Origin: Marinobacter iranensis
Lineage (GTDB): Bacteria; Pseudomonadota; Gammaproteobacteria; Pseudomonadales; Oleiphilaceae
Reading direction: 5' to 3'
Assembly: GCF_029207565.1 (NCBI RefSeq)
Contig: NZ_JANCMW010000016.1
Span: forward strand, 34,239-98,238
DNA: 64,000 nucleotides
Of the stretch, positions 28,979 through 37,594 are shown piece by piece. A model generated the notes under the pieces. The model was not told where the DNA came from and did no database searches. It saw only the letters and a program-made list of their open reading frames with translations. Each line of letters starts with the position of its first letter. The stretch's first letter is position 1. A program made the translations under genes and the position numbers.

Positions 28979-29385
28979 ACAAAATCTCCCTGATCGAGAA
29001 TGACGCGGAGTATACCGGAACTTTTCCACAGCATCGCCCTACACCTTAAATATGACGGCTAAATGTCTGTAGCGTTAAGCTCTTGTGACCTTTTCCACGG
29101 AATCTGTGGATAACCCTGTTGAAAATCGCGGGGCAACGCGGCCGAACCCTTGATATCCGCGACAGCCTACAAATTGATCATTTTTTGAACAGTTTATTTA
29201 TCCATAAATATCAATAAGTTAAAGTTCATTTTTTGGCATGGAAGACTCAAGATATACAGGATGTTACTTGCGACGCCACTTCGGCCAATGTGCATAAATA
29301 ATACAGCGGCACTGTTTTAAATCCCTTCGTAAACTGCGCCGGGAATATCGTTATACTGGCTTTGTGAGCAGCAGGAGAGCACCCA
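28979..29385. other. 407-bp intergenic region with DnaA-box-like sites and an AT-rich block
   Basis: It holds TTTTCCACA (29022-29030) and TGTGGATAA (29105-29113, reverse of TTATCCACA), both matching the TTWTNCACA consensus, and near matches at 29091 (TTTTCCACG) and 29198 (TTATCCATA). An AT-rich stretch follows at about 29165-29235. It also carries the promoters of pyrD and the CDF transporter. No gene is seen. Confidence 0.55.
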
Positions 29386-30564
29386 ATGACTGACCGGCAG
29401 ACCCTAGCCCCCAAAAGCCATGACGACCTTCCTGAAGAAAGGGAGGCGGCCTCACGGGTGACAATAATAGGTATGGCCCTGGATGGGGTCCTTGGCATTA
29501 TCAAAGTGATCGCAGGGGTGCTGTTCCATTCCCAGGCATTGGTGGTGGACGGTATTCACTCGTTCAGCGATGTTGCGTCAGACTTTGTGGTATTGGGCGT
29601 CATGCGTTTTTCCCGCCAGGCACCAGACGACGACCACCCTTACGGCCATCAGCGCATAGAGACCATGGGCACCATGGTACTGGGCAGCATCCTCATTGCC
29701 GTGGGCGCCGCCCTGGCCTGGGACAACACCCTGCGGCTGCTGGAGGGCGGTGCTGTGAATATCCCCGAGTGGCCCGTCCTGGTAGCAGCGGCCATCTCCG
29801 TCGCCAGCAAGGAGTGGATCTACCGGTACACCCGTAGGGTGGGGATAGCCATCCGCTCCGATCTGATTATCGCCAATGCCTGGCACAGCCGCACTGATGC
29901 CTTCTCCTCCGTGGTGGTGCTGTTTTCAACCATGGGCGCCATGCTCGGCTATATCTGGCTGGACATCCTCGCGGCGGTGGTGATCTCCGTCATTATTATC
30001 CACATTGGCTGGAGGTTTACCTGGGACAGCGTGAAGGAGTTGGTCGATACCGGCCTGTCGCCCGGGGACACTGAAACTCTGAAGGAAATCGCAAGGAACA
30101 CAGACGGCGTGCGCAACGTGCACGAACTCCGTAGCCGCAGAATGGGCCACGACATACTGCTGGATGTCCATCTTGTCGTATCACCGGAGATCAGCGTCTC
30201 CGAGGGGCATCAAATCGGCATGCAGGTGGTAACGGCCATGCGGGAGGCTTTGGACAACATTCTCGACATCAATTTCCACATCGATGCGGAGAATGATGAG
30301 GAGCACATCCAGACCTCCGAGCAATTGCCCGCACGGGCGGAAATTCGTGAGGCGCTGCAAAAGCACGTTGGCAACCTGCCACCCAACAGCCGCCTACGGT
30401 TGCACTATCTCCGCAACAAGGTCCATATGGAACTGTTCATGGAGATTCCCAGGTCCGAGGCGCTTCCGGATGCCCACCGGATCAGCCAGGAGATGGGCAA
30501 TTACCCCTGGTTTGGCAGCCTGCGGATATGGCACGCCCACCCGGAGCGTCAGGCGGAGTCCTAA
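29386..30564 (+). CDS. Cation diffusion facilitator family transporter
   Basis: The 392-residue product (GGAG 12 nt upstream of ATG 29386) has six predicted TM helices in the first 215 residues. Metal-site signature: HSFSDVASDFVV in TM2 (H and D ligands) and WHSRTDAFSSVVV in TM5 (His and Asp). The DDHPYGHQRIETMG loop is typical of Zn/Fe/Co CDF exporters. The C-terminal half carries a cytosolic metal-binding ferredoxin-like domain plus an extra 90-residue extension. It exports divalent cations by proton antiport. The stop overlaps by 4 bp with the convergent RimK-like gene. Confidence 0.93.
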   Translation: MTDRQTLAPKSHDDLPEEREAASRVTIIGMALDGVLGIIKVIAGVLFHSQALVVDGIHSFSDVASDFVVLGVMRFSRQAPDDDHPYGHQRIETMGTMVLGSILIAVGAALAWDNTLRLLEGGAVNIPEWPVLVAAAISVASKEWIYRYTRRVGIAIRSDLIIANAWHSRTDAFSSVVVLFSTMGAMLGYIWLDILAAVVISVIIIHIGWRFTWDSVKELVDTGLSPGDTETLKEIARNTDGVRNVHELRSRRMGHDILLDVHLVVSPEISVSEGHQIGMQVVTAMREALDNILDINFHIDAENDEEHIQTSEQLPARAEIREALQKHVGNLPPNSRLRLHYLRNKVHMELFMEIPRSEALPDAHRISQEMGNYPWFGSLRIWHAHPERQAES

Positions 30565-32060
30565 CGGCGCCGCTTTTCTTCCATGCGGGAGAGGAATTCC
30601 TGCATGATCAGGGTGTACAGCTCGCCTCCCAGAAAACGGTCTTCCACTCCCCCATCGATGCTGGGGTTGTCGTTCACCTCAATTACCGCCACCCGGTTGC
30701 CGGACTGCTTGATATCCACCCCGTAGAGGCCATTGCCGATCAGCCGGGTGGCATTCAGCGCCGCCTGGATCACGTTCCTGGGCACCTCGTAGGTGGGCAT
30801 GGTGTCGAAACCACCGCTGTCCACTTCCGCACCACCGTGCTGATAGATCTGCCAGTGGCCCTGCACCATGAAATACTTACAGGCATAGATGGCACGGCCG
30901 CCCAGCACGCCAATCCGCCAGTCGTAATCGGTATAGAGGTATTCCTGCGCCAGCACCAGGGCAGACTGTTTGAACAGTTCCTTCAGACCAGCGCGCAGGG
31001 ATTTTTCATCCTCCGCCTTGGTAACGCCCCTTGAGAAGGCACCATCCGGAATCTTGATAACCGCGGGAAAGCCCAGTTCACGAATCACCTGTTCCGCACT
31101 GTCCTTCTGGTCCTTGGACAGGATCAGCGTTTTGGGCGTGGGGATCTTGTTGTTCTTCAGCAGATCCGCCAGGTAGACCTTGTTGGTGCAACGCAGGATC
31201 GACACCGGATCGTCAATCACCACCATGCCCTCTGCCTCGGCCTTGCGGGCAAAACGGTAGGTGTGATGGTCGATGGCCGTGGTCTCACGAATAAACAGGC
31301 CGTCGTATTCCGGCAGCCGCATGTAGTCGCGGCGGCCAATCTTCTCCACATTGATGCCCAGTTTCCTGCCAGCCTTCTCGAATTTTTCCAGGGCTTCCTT
31401 GTCGCTGGGGGGCATTTCCTCGTCGTCGTTGACCAGCATCGCCAAGTCAAAGCGATAGCGGCGCCGGGTGCGGGGCTTGCGCCACACCATGCTGCTGAAA
31501 CGGTCAAAGGCCGCCGCAAAGTCGTCCTGCTCTTTGCCCTTCAGGTCAGCCGGGCAGCCCGGCTTCATGGAAGCAATCTGCCAGGTTTTTCCACGGCGAA
31601 AAACCACGTCCAGAACCGGACACGGGAAGCGGTCAAACAAGGCACGAGCGACCGGCTTCAGGTCGGCGTGTTCGGCCTGGCCAAAATAGGTGCGAATGCG
31701 CACTTCATGGGTGGCGTTCTTTTCGTCATCTGATGGATCAATTTCCGAACCGGACGCCTCCAGCCAGTTGATAACACTGGCATCCAGTTCATCCAGCTGC
31801 AGCGAGAACAGTCCCTTGCGGCTGAGATCGTTCAGGGTCATCACTGATGGCACAACATGGTGACCACGGGCCTCCGCCAGCAAAGAGCAATAGTAGCCAC
31901 GGCTGAGGTAGCGGGCACTCTGGCACAGGTTGATCACCCGCACCCGGCTGGACGCCGGTGCCGTAAACTGCAAATACTGGTCAAAGGTCAGTACATCTTC
32001 GCTGGGGTAATAGGGTGCCCAGTCCTTGGCGCGGTCAACAACAATCAACAAACGTGACAT
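30561..32060 (-). CDS. RimK-type ATP-grasp ligase with RLAN N-terminal domain
   Basis: The product has 499 residues. ATG 32060 (MSRLLIVVDRAKDWAPYYPS) has GGAGGA about 9 nt upstream. The N-terminal ~200 residues match the RLAN domain (RimK-like ATP-grasp N-terminal). The C-terminal part is an ATP-grasp ligase: FIRETTAIDHHTYRFARKAE, FPAVIKIPDGAFSRGVTKAE, AQEYLYTDYDWRIGVLGG, VIEVNDNPSIDGGVED with the Mg-binding Glu and Asn. Such enzymes ligate amino acids to peptides or proteins. It is divergent from a GNAT/C39 gene, a partnership I recall as recurrent in gammaproteobacteria; the target is unknown. Confidence 0.88.
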   Translation of the reverse strand: MSRLLIVVDRAKDWAPYYPSEDVLTFDQYLQFTAPASSRVRVINLCQSARYLSRGYYCSLLAEARGHHVVPSVMTLNDLSRKGLFSLQLDELDASVINWLEASGSEIDPSDDEKNATHEVRIRTYFGQAEHADLKPVARALFDRFPCPVLDVVFRRGKTWQIASMKPGCPADLKGKEQDDFAAAFDRFSSMVWRKPRTRRRYRFDLAMLVNDDEEMPPSDKEALEKFEKAGRKLGINVEKIGRRDYMRLPEYDGLFIRETTAIDHHTYRFARKAEAEGMVVIDDPVSILRCTNKVYLADLLKNNKIPTPKTLILSKDQKDSAEQVIRELGFPAVIKIPDGAFSRGVTKAEDEKSLRAGLKELFKQSALVLAQEYLYTDYDWRIGVLGGRAIYACKYFMVQGHWQIYQHGGAEVDSGGFDTMPTYEVPRNVIQAALNATRLIGNGLYGVDIKQSGNRVAVIEVNDNPSIDGGVEDRFLGGELYTLIMQEFLSRMEEKRRR

Positions 32061-32184
32061 CAGTGGCATTCCTCCATGAAGGCAGTGCCGGATAGCAAAA
32101 AGAAACAGGACAACCGCGCATCGGCCGAGCCTGTACAATGTCGCAACAATACGCTGGAAACCTTTAGCCTACAATTAGCAGGAA

Positions 32185-32202
32185 ATGCGTGCTTTTACGC
32201 AT
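32185..32202. promoter_or_regulatory. Palindrome ATGCGT-6-ACGCAT between divergent RimK-like and GNAT/C39 genes
   Basis: The arms 32185-32190 and 32197-32202 are perfect, and lie roughly midway between the two divergent starts (32060 and 32303), where a shared operator would be expected. Regulator unknown. Confidence 0.4.
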
Positions 32203-32302
32203 AATTGCGCGCTTCCGGCAATGTCGGCACTCACTCATAATAGCCGCCAGTGCTGAATCCGGCCAAGCCGTCACTTATTGCGTTATCCAGAGTCCTGACA
32301 CT

Positions 32303-33433
32303 ATGACATCACTACAATTCCGTCACACCACCGGTGATGACCTGGACGCACTGGTAAAGCTGGAGAACCGCTGTTTTACCGAAGACCGAATTTCCCGGCG
32401 CAGCTTCCGCCGCTTCCTGGACATGCCACGGGACCGCCTGATTGTCGCTGTGGCCGGAGAGGAACTGGTGGGCTACTGCCTGGTGCTGATGAGCGCTGCC
32501 ACCCGGCTGGCGCGGATCTATTCCGTTGCCGTGTCGCCTTCGGAACGCGGCCGTAACATCGGCGAGCAATTGGTGCGCGAAGCGGAAGCCGCGGCAGTGG
32601 ACGCCGGCCGTATCGTGATGCGACTGGAAGTACGAGAGGACAACACCCCGGCCATCCGCCTGTACCAGCGCCTGGGCTACCGGCAGTTCGGCACCTATCG
32701 GGACTACTACGAAGACCACGGCACTGCTCTGCGCTTTGAGCGCCGCATTCTGTTCTACGCGCCGTCACAGGAATTTCCGGCGGTGCCCTATTACCCCCAG
32801 ACCACAGAATTCTCCTGCGGCCCGGCGGCCCTGATCATGGCCATGGCCACGCTGGACGAAAGCCAGCCGATGACCACCCTGGAAGAACTGAAGCTCTGGC
32901 GCGAAGCCACCACCATCTTCATGCTGGCCGGCCACGGCGGCTGCGGCCCACATGGCCTTGCGCTAGCGGCCTGGCACCGGGGATTCCATGCCAGTGCCTA
33001 TATCAGCACCGAGGGTGCCTTGTTCAAGGATACGGTTCGCAACGACGACAAGAAGCGGGTACTGGAACTGGTGCACGAGGGCTTCCTCCACGACATCGGC
33101 CAGACCGGCATCGAACTCCACCACGATCCGCTCACCCTGGACGGCATGCAGGCAGCGCTCCACGATGGCCGTGTTCCGGTGATCCTGATCAGCACCTGGC
33201 AACTGAACCGCAGCCGTGTTCCCCACTGGGTGACGGTGTGTGCCATGGATGACCAGTTCGTGTACCTGCACGACCCGGAGATTGACACGGACATCGGCGA
33301 AACCGTCGCTGACAAGCAATACCTGCCGGTGGACCGGCGGGTGTTTGGTCGCATGTCCCGGTATGGCAAGAACCAGCCGTTGCAGGCAGCGGTTATTGTT
33401 GGGCCCAAGCGGGATTCTATGGCTACGAATTAG
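32303..33433 (+). CDS. GNAT acetyltransferase fused to a C39-like peptidase domain
   Basis: The 376-residue product from ATG 32303 is a two-domain fusion. Residues 1-150 are a RimI-like GNAT domain (LVKLENRCFTEDRISRRSF, IYSVAVSPSERGRNIGEQLV for acetyl-CoA binding, RLEVREDNTPAIRLYQRLGY). Residues 165-370 are a papain-like C39 domain: PYYPQTTEFSCGPAALIMAM with the catalytic Cys, SRVPHWVTVCAMDDQFVYLH with the His, and DPE with the Asp. The domain resembles leader-peptide proteases. The RBS is weak. Pairing with the divergent RimK-type ligase suggests a peptide-modifying system in which a substrate is acylated, ligated and cut; no precursor peptide is evident. Confidence 0.9.
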   Translation: MTSLQFRHTTGDDLDALVKLENRCFTEDRISRRSFRRFLDMPRDRLIVAVAGEELVGYCLVLMSAATRLARIYSVAVSPSERGRNIGEQLVREAEAAAVDAGRIVMRLEVREDNTPAIRLYQRLGYRQFGTYRDYYEDHGTALRFERRILFYAPSQEFPAVPYYPQTTEFSCGPAALIMAMATLDESQPMTTLEELKLWREATTIFMLAGHGGCGPHGLALAAWHRGFHASAYISTEGALFKDTVRNDDKKRVLELVHEGFLHDIGQTGIELHHDPLTLDGMQAALHDGRVPVILISTWQLNRSRVPHWVTVCAMDDQFVYLHDPEIDTDIGETVADKQYLPVDRRVFGRMSRYGKNQPLQAAVIVGPKRDSMATN

Positions 33434-33490
33434 CCTGCGGCTTTAGTGGCTGCACATCGGGAATATCGCCGGAGTAGAGATGTGTTTCAC

Positions 33491-33592
33491 GTAGGTCGGA
33501 TTAGCGAAGCGTAATCCGACAAATCATAGGCGCATTCGATTTTCGCATGGGAACCAAATTGTCGGATTACGGCTTTGCCTAATCCGACCTAC
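33491..33592. repeat. Inverted pair of REP-like repeats
   Basis: 33491-33521 (plus) and 33560-33592 (inverted) are near-identical units of the GTAGGTCGGATTA...TAATCCGACA family, 38 bp apart, so together they can form one larger stem. They lie in the convergent gap between the GNAT/C39 gene and uvrB, just before hairpin repeat H3. Confidence 0.85.
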
Positions 33593-33635
33593 GTAAATCA
33601 AACCAGGGCGATAACGCCAGCGCTAGAACAAGCAC

Positions 33636-33734
33636 GGCCGATGATCCTTTGCAAAACCGTGGAGCGCCAGGGATGGCGCGACCAAGCCCCACATGGACGT
33701 GCTTGTGGGCGTGTTTTGCAAAGGGTCATCGGCC
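33636..33734 (+). repeat. Long hairpin repeat H3
   Basis: Arms 33636-33657 and 33713-33734 pair over 22 bp with one G-T wobble position. The 55-nt core (33658-33712) matches the H2 core with scattered changes and contains GCGCCA-GGGA-TGGCGC, a perfect 6-bp stem with tetraloop; the same spot in H1/H2 is GCCA-TGGA-TGGC, so pairing is kept while bases change. The element lies 42 bp from the uvrB stop in a convergent gap. Confidence 0.88.
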
Positions 33735-33775
33735 GGGCGACAAACTCCCAAAGCAGCAGGCTACGTAGGCACGAA

Positions 33776-35839
33776 CTAACCAGTCCGCAAAGCAGCCTCT
33801 TTCAGCTCAGAAATATCATCTCGCAACCGCGCAGCCGTCTCGAAATCCAGGTCGGCGGCGGCCTTGTACATATCGTCTTCCAGACGGGTGATCTCTTTGA
33901 GTATCTCCTCCGGAGAGCGATTGCCCATCTTCGCACGGTACCTCTCGGCTTCCTCCGCAGCCTTTTCACCCGGACGCTCTGCCTTGCGGCGACCGCGTCC
34001 ACTGCCGCCACCGGCGCCTTCCATGATATCCGCGATCTTTTTGTTCAGGCCCTGGGGTGTAATGCCGTGTTCCTCGTTGTGGGCGGCCTGCTTGGTGCGG
34101 CGGCGTTCGGTTTCGTCGATCGCCCGCTGCATTGAGCCAGTAATCCGGTCGCCATAGAGAATCGCCTTGCCGTGGAGGTTCCGCGCCGCGCGGCCGATAG
34201 TCTGGATCAGGGAACGCTCTGAACGCAGGAAACCTTCCTTGTCGGCATCGAGGATACAAACCAGTGACACTTCCGGCATATCCAGCCCTTCCCGCAGCAG
34301 GTTGATGCCCACCAGCACGTCAAACTCGCCCCGGCGCAGGTCGCGGATGATCTCCACCCGCTCCACCGTGTCGATGTCCGAGTGCAAGTAGCGCACGCGA
34401 ATGTCGTGCTCCATCAGGAAGTCGGTAAGGTCTTCCGCCATGCGTTTGGTGAGTGTGGTCACCAGTACCCGTTCCTTGACGTTGGTGCGCAGACGGATTT
34501 CCGAGAGCAGGTCGTCCACCTGGGTGGAGGCCGGGCGCACCTCGATTTCTGGGTCCAGCAGGCCGGTGGGCCGCACCACCTGTTCAACCACCTGCCCTGC
34601 GTGTTCGGCTTCGTAGTTGCCGGGGGTGGCGGAGACAAACAGCATCTGCGGTGCAATCCGCTCCCACTCATCGAAACGCATGGGCCGGTTGTCCAGGGCC
34701 GAGGGCAGCCGAAAGCCGTATTCCACCAGGGTTTCCTTACGGGAGCGGTCGCCCTTGTACATGGCGCCGATCTGGGGGATGGTGACGTGGGATTCGTCCA
34801 CCACCAGCAACGCATTCGGTGGCAGGTAGTCGAAGAGTGTAGGCGGTGCCTCGCCCGACTGGCGGCCAGACAGGTAGCGTGAGTAGTTCTCGATGCCGTT
34901 GCAGTAACCCAGCTCCAGCATCATTTCGATGTCGTAGCGGGTACGCTCTTCCAGCCGCTGGGCCTCCACCAGGCGGTTGTTGTCACGCAGTTGCTGCAGG
35001 CGCCCATCCAGCTCCACCTTTATATGTTCCACCGCGTCCAGCACTGTCTGTCTTGGTGTTACATAGTGGGACTTGGGATAGATGGTAACCCGGGGCACCC
35101 GGCGCAGCACCTCGCCGGTCAGCGGATCGAAGTAACTGAGGTTCTCCACTTCATCATCGAACAGCTCGATGCGGATGGCTTCTTTCTCGGATTCGGCCGG
35201 GAACACATCAATCACATCCCCGCGCACCCGGTAGTTGGCGCGGTGGAATTCGATGTCGTTGCGGGTGTACTGCAACTCCGCCAGGCGCCGGAGGACATAA
35301 CGCTGGTCGATCTGGTCGCCCCGGTCCAGGTGCAGCATCATTTTCAGGTAGGACTGGGGGTCACCCAGCCCGTAAATGGACGACACTGTTGCCACAATGA
35401 TCGCATCCGGCCGCTCCAACAGGGCCTTGGTGGCCGAGAGGCGCATCTGCTCTATGTGCTCGTTGATGGAGGCGTCTTTCTCGATAAAGGTATCGGAAGA
35501 CGGCACATAGGCCTCTGGCTGGTAGTAGTCGTAATAGGAAACGAAATACTCCACCGCATTATCCGGAAAGAATTCCCGGAACTCCCCGTACAACTGGGCC
35601 GCCAGGGTTTTGTTATGGGCCATGACAATGGTTGGCCGCTGCACCTGCTGGATAACGTTGGCAATGGTAAAGGTCTTGCCCGAACCGGTGACACCCAGCA
35701 GTGTCTGGTGTGCCAGACCGGAGTGAATACCATCCACCAGGCCTTCGATTGCTTTGGGCTGATCCCCTGCAGGCTGGAACGGGGAATCGACCTTGAACGC
35801 GCCGTCTTTCATGAGCGCGCCGGTTTCTGAAGTGGCCAT
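33776..35839 (-). CDS. uvrB: Excinuclease ABC subunit UvrB
   Basis: The product has 687 residues from ATG 35839 (MATSETGALMKDGAF); an upstream ATG at 35863 is possible. Helicase-like motifs: GVTGSGKTFTIANVI (Walker A), YYQPEAYVPSSDTFIEKDA in the beta-hairpin, DESHVTIPQIGAM (Walker B), LVGINLLREGLDMPE, and the C-terminal UVR motif LEDDMYKAAADLDFETAARLRD that binds UvrC. It verifies DNA damage delivered by UvrA in nucleotide excision repair. It is a lone gene, divergent from the aminotransferase. Confidence 0.97.
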   Translation of the reverse strand: MATSETGALMKDGAFKVDSPFQPAGDQPKAIEGLVDGIHSGLAHQTLLGVTGSGKTFTIANVIQQVQRPTIVMAHNKTLAAQLYGEFREFFPDNAVEYFVSYYDYYQPEAYVPSSDTFIEKDASINEHIEQMRLSATKALLERPDAIIVATVSSIYGLGDPQSYLKMMLHLDRGDQIDQRYVLRRLAELQYTRNDIEFHRANYRVRGDVIDVFPAESEKEAIRIELFDDEVENLSYFDPLTGEVLRRVPRVTIYPKSHYVTPRQTVLDAVEHIKVELDGRLQQLRDNNRLVEAQRLEERTRYDIEMMLELGYCNGIENYSRYLSGRQSGEAPPTLFDYLPPNALLVVDESHVTIPQIGAMYKGDRSRKETLVEYGFRLPSALDNRPMRFDEWERIAPQMLFVSATPGNYEAEHAGQVVEQVVRPTGLLDPEIEVRPASTQVDDLLSEIRLRTNVKERVLVTTLTKRMAEDLTDFLMEHDIRVRYLHSDIDTVERVEIIRDLRRGEFDVLVGINLLREGLDMPEVSLVCILDADKEGFLRSERSLIQTIGRAARNLHGKAILYGDRITGSMQRAIDETERRRTKQAAHNEEHGITPQGLNKKIADIMEGAGGGSGRGRRKAERPGEKAAEEAERYRAKMGNRSPEEILKEITRLEDDMYKAAADLDFETAARLRDDISELKEAALRTG

Positions 35840-35997
35840 AGTCTGGAGACATCCTCCGTTCAATCAGGTTTGAGAAACTTATCCTCACGCGGGCTTCATG
35901 GTACCATCTGTGGCATCCAGGGCGGCCTCAAGATGGTGAAAACCACTACTTGCCAGCCGCTGGAGCCCTATCAGACGCAGCTTTAAGGAGCGCAAGT

Positions 35998-37182
35998 TTG
36001 GACCTTCAACTTTCCAGCCGAGTACAGGCAATCAAGCCTTCTCCCACCCTCGCAGTCACCAACAAGGCGGCGGAATTGCGCGCTGCTGGCCAGGATATTA
36101 TCGGCCTTGGCGCCGGCGAGCCGGACTTCGACACGCCAGATCACATCAAACAGGCGGCTATCGAAGCCATCAACAACGGCCAGACCAAATACACCGCCGT
36201 GGATGGTACGCCCGCCCTCAAGAAGGCGATCATTGCGAAGTTCAAACGGGACAACGGACTGGAATACGAAGCCAACCAGATCCTGGTAAGCAGCGGTGGC
36301 AAACAGAGCTTTTTCAACCTCGCCCTGGCCACCCTGAACAAGGGTGACGAAGCCATTATCCCCGCCCCTTACTGGGTCTCCTATCCGGACATGGTTCTGG
36401 TGGCCGAAGGCAAACCGGTGATCATCGAAACCGGCGCGGAAACCCGCTTCAAGATTACCCCGGAACAGCTGGAAAGCGCGATCACCGAGCGTACCCGGCT
36501 GTTCGTGATCAACAGCCCGTCCAACCCCAGCGGCATGGCCTACAGCCTGGACGAACTTAAGGCGATTGGCGAAGTGCTGAAGAAGCACCCGCACATCATG
36601 ATCGCCACCGATGACATGTACGAGCCAATCCTGTGGACCGGCCAGCCATTCTGCAACATCCTGAACGCTACGCCGGAGCTGTACGACCGTACCTTCGTGC
36701 TGAACGGTGTTTCCAAGGCCTACTCCATGACCGGCTGGCGCATCGGCTACGCTGCGGGCCCGGCAAAGATCATCGGTGCCATGAAGAAAATCCAGTCCCA
36801 GAGCACCTCCAACCCGGCGTCGATCTCCCAGGCGGCTGCCACTGCCGCCCTTGAAGGCCCGCAGGAGTGTGTTCAGGAAATGGTTACCGCATTCAAGGAA
36901 CGCCACGACTACCTGGTGGAAGCCCTGAACGCCCTGCCCGGCGTTGAGTGCCTGCATGGCGATGGTACGTTTTACGTGTTCCCGAGCTTCCAGGCGGCCA
37001 TTGATGCGGATTCTGGCGTCAGCAACGATGTCGAGTTTGCAGAGAAATTGCTGAAGGAAGCCGGCGTTGCCCTGGTTCCGGGCTCCGCTTTTGGCGCGCC
37101 AGGCCATATGCGCCTGAGCTTCGCCACCAGCCTGGATACCCTGAAGCAGGCCATTGAGCGCCTGAAGAAGGCCCTGGGCTAA
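35998..37182 (+). CDS. Pyridoxal-phosphate aminotransferase, class I (aspartate/tyrosine type)
   Basis: The product has 394 residues. TTG 35998 is the likely start, since TTAAGGAG ends 7 nt before it and the protein then begins MDLQLSSRVQAIKPSPTLAV, the usual N-terminus. The PLP lysine is in NGVSKAYSMTGWRIGY, near residue 240; other blocks are GLGAGEPDFDTP, SPSNPSGM and the C-terminal RLSFATS with the substrate-binding Arg. It belongs to the AspC Ib group, probably moving amino groups between aspartate and 2-oxoglutarate. Exact specificity cannot be told. Confidence 0.92.
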   Translation: MDLQLSSRVQAIKPSPTLAVTNKAAELRAAGQDIIGLGAGEPDFDTPDHIKQAAIEAINNGQTKYTAVDGTPALKKAIIAKFKRDNGLEYEANQILVSSGGKQSFFNLALATLNKGDEAIIPAPYWVSYPDMVLVAEGKPVIIETGAETRFKITPEQLESAITERTRLFVINSPSNPSGMAYSLDELKAIGEVLKKHPHIMIATDDMYEPILWTGQPFCNILNATPELYDRTFVLNGVSKAYSMTGWRIGYAAGPAKIIGAMKKIQSQSTSNPASISQAAATAALEGPQECVQEMVTAFKERHDYLVEALNALPGVECLHGDGTFYVFPSFQAAIDADSGVSNDVEFAEKLLKEAGVALVPGSAFGAPGHMRLSFATSLDTLKQAIERLKKALG

Positions 37183-37198
37183 AAATACTGGCAAGGGG

Positions 37199-37227
37199 TT
37201 GACGAGGCGTTGGGGTAACCTTAATAT
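37199..37227 (+). promoter_or_regulatory. Sigma70 promoter of tRNA-Asn copy 2
   Basis: TTGACG (37199-37204), a 17-bp spacer, TAATAT (37222-37227), then a GC-rich discriminator ACGCGCC. Same boxes and spacing as copy 1 at 22281-22309, though the surrounding sequence differs. Confidence 0.85.
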
Positions 37228-37251
37228 ACGCGCCTCGTCACACGACGACGT

Positions 37252-37327
37252 TCCCCGATAGCTCAGTTGGTAGAGCAACGGACTGTTAATCCGTTTGTCG
37301 CTGGTTCGAGCCCAGCTCGGGGAGCCA
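37252..37327 (+). tRNA. tRNA-Asn (GTT), copy 2
   Basis: A 76-nt gene identical to the copy at 22330-22405, with encoded CCA and anticodon GTT. It is followed at 37336 by its own hairpin terminator, unlike copy 1. No sign of an integrated element or a duplicated 3' end follows. Confidence 0.97.
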
Positions 37328-37335
37328 TTATTCCG

Positions 37336-37370
37336 AAAAGCCGCTAGTCCTCTGGATTGGCGGCTTTTTT
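37336..37370 (+). terminator. Rho-independent terminator after tRNA-Asn copy 2
   Basis: AAAAGCCGC (37336-37344), a loop of about 15 nt, GCGGC (37360-37364), then TTTTTT to 37370. A textbook stem with T-run, 9 bp after the tRNA. Confidence 0.85.
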
Positions 37371-37391
37371 CGTTTAGACCATACGGCACCC

Positions 37392-37559
37392 GTAGGTCGG
37401 ATTAGCAAAGCGTAACCCGACAATACCGCTAGCCTGGTTCCCCAGCCTTCCCATGTAGCGCGACGGCGAGGTAGGACTTCCTTCCCGAAAAACGCTACAA
37501 GCACGTTCTTTGTGAGTGGTCCGCCATTTGTCGGATTACGCTTCGCTAATCCGACCTAC
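37392..37559. repeat. REP-like inverted pair enclosing half a long-hairpin repeat (H5)
   Basis: REP units lie at 37392-37422 (plus) and 37529-37559 (inverted). Between them, read on the minus strand, about 37515-37462 carries ACGTGCTTGTAGCGTTTTT then a right-arm-like stretch, i.e. the 3' half of an H-type element (compare H4), with no matching left arm. It looks like a truncated copy. Confidence 0.7.
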
Positions 37560-37594
37560 GTTCCTTTTACGGCGATATCTGAGATGTCAAAACC

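Noticed and set aside
28979..29385. Chromosomal origin of replication
   Set aside because: Only two consensus DnaA boxes and no dnaA, dnaN, gidA or parAB genes nearby; kept as a DnaA-box cluster finding instead.
32185..32256. A 23-codon micro-ORF between the RimK-like and GNAT/C39 genes as a precursor peptide
   Set aside because: Its ATG is half of a palindrome and its SD is too close; no leader/core features. It remains a weak possibility only.
35983..37389. A 468-codon minus-strand open frame covering the aminotransferase and tRNA-Asn
   Set aside because: It crosses a tRNA and lies opposite a well-supported PLP enzyme; composition and lack of motifs mark it as a shadow frame.
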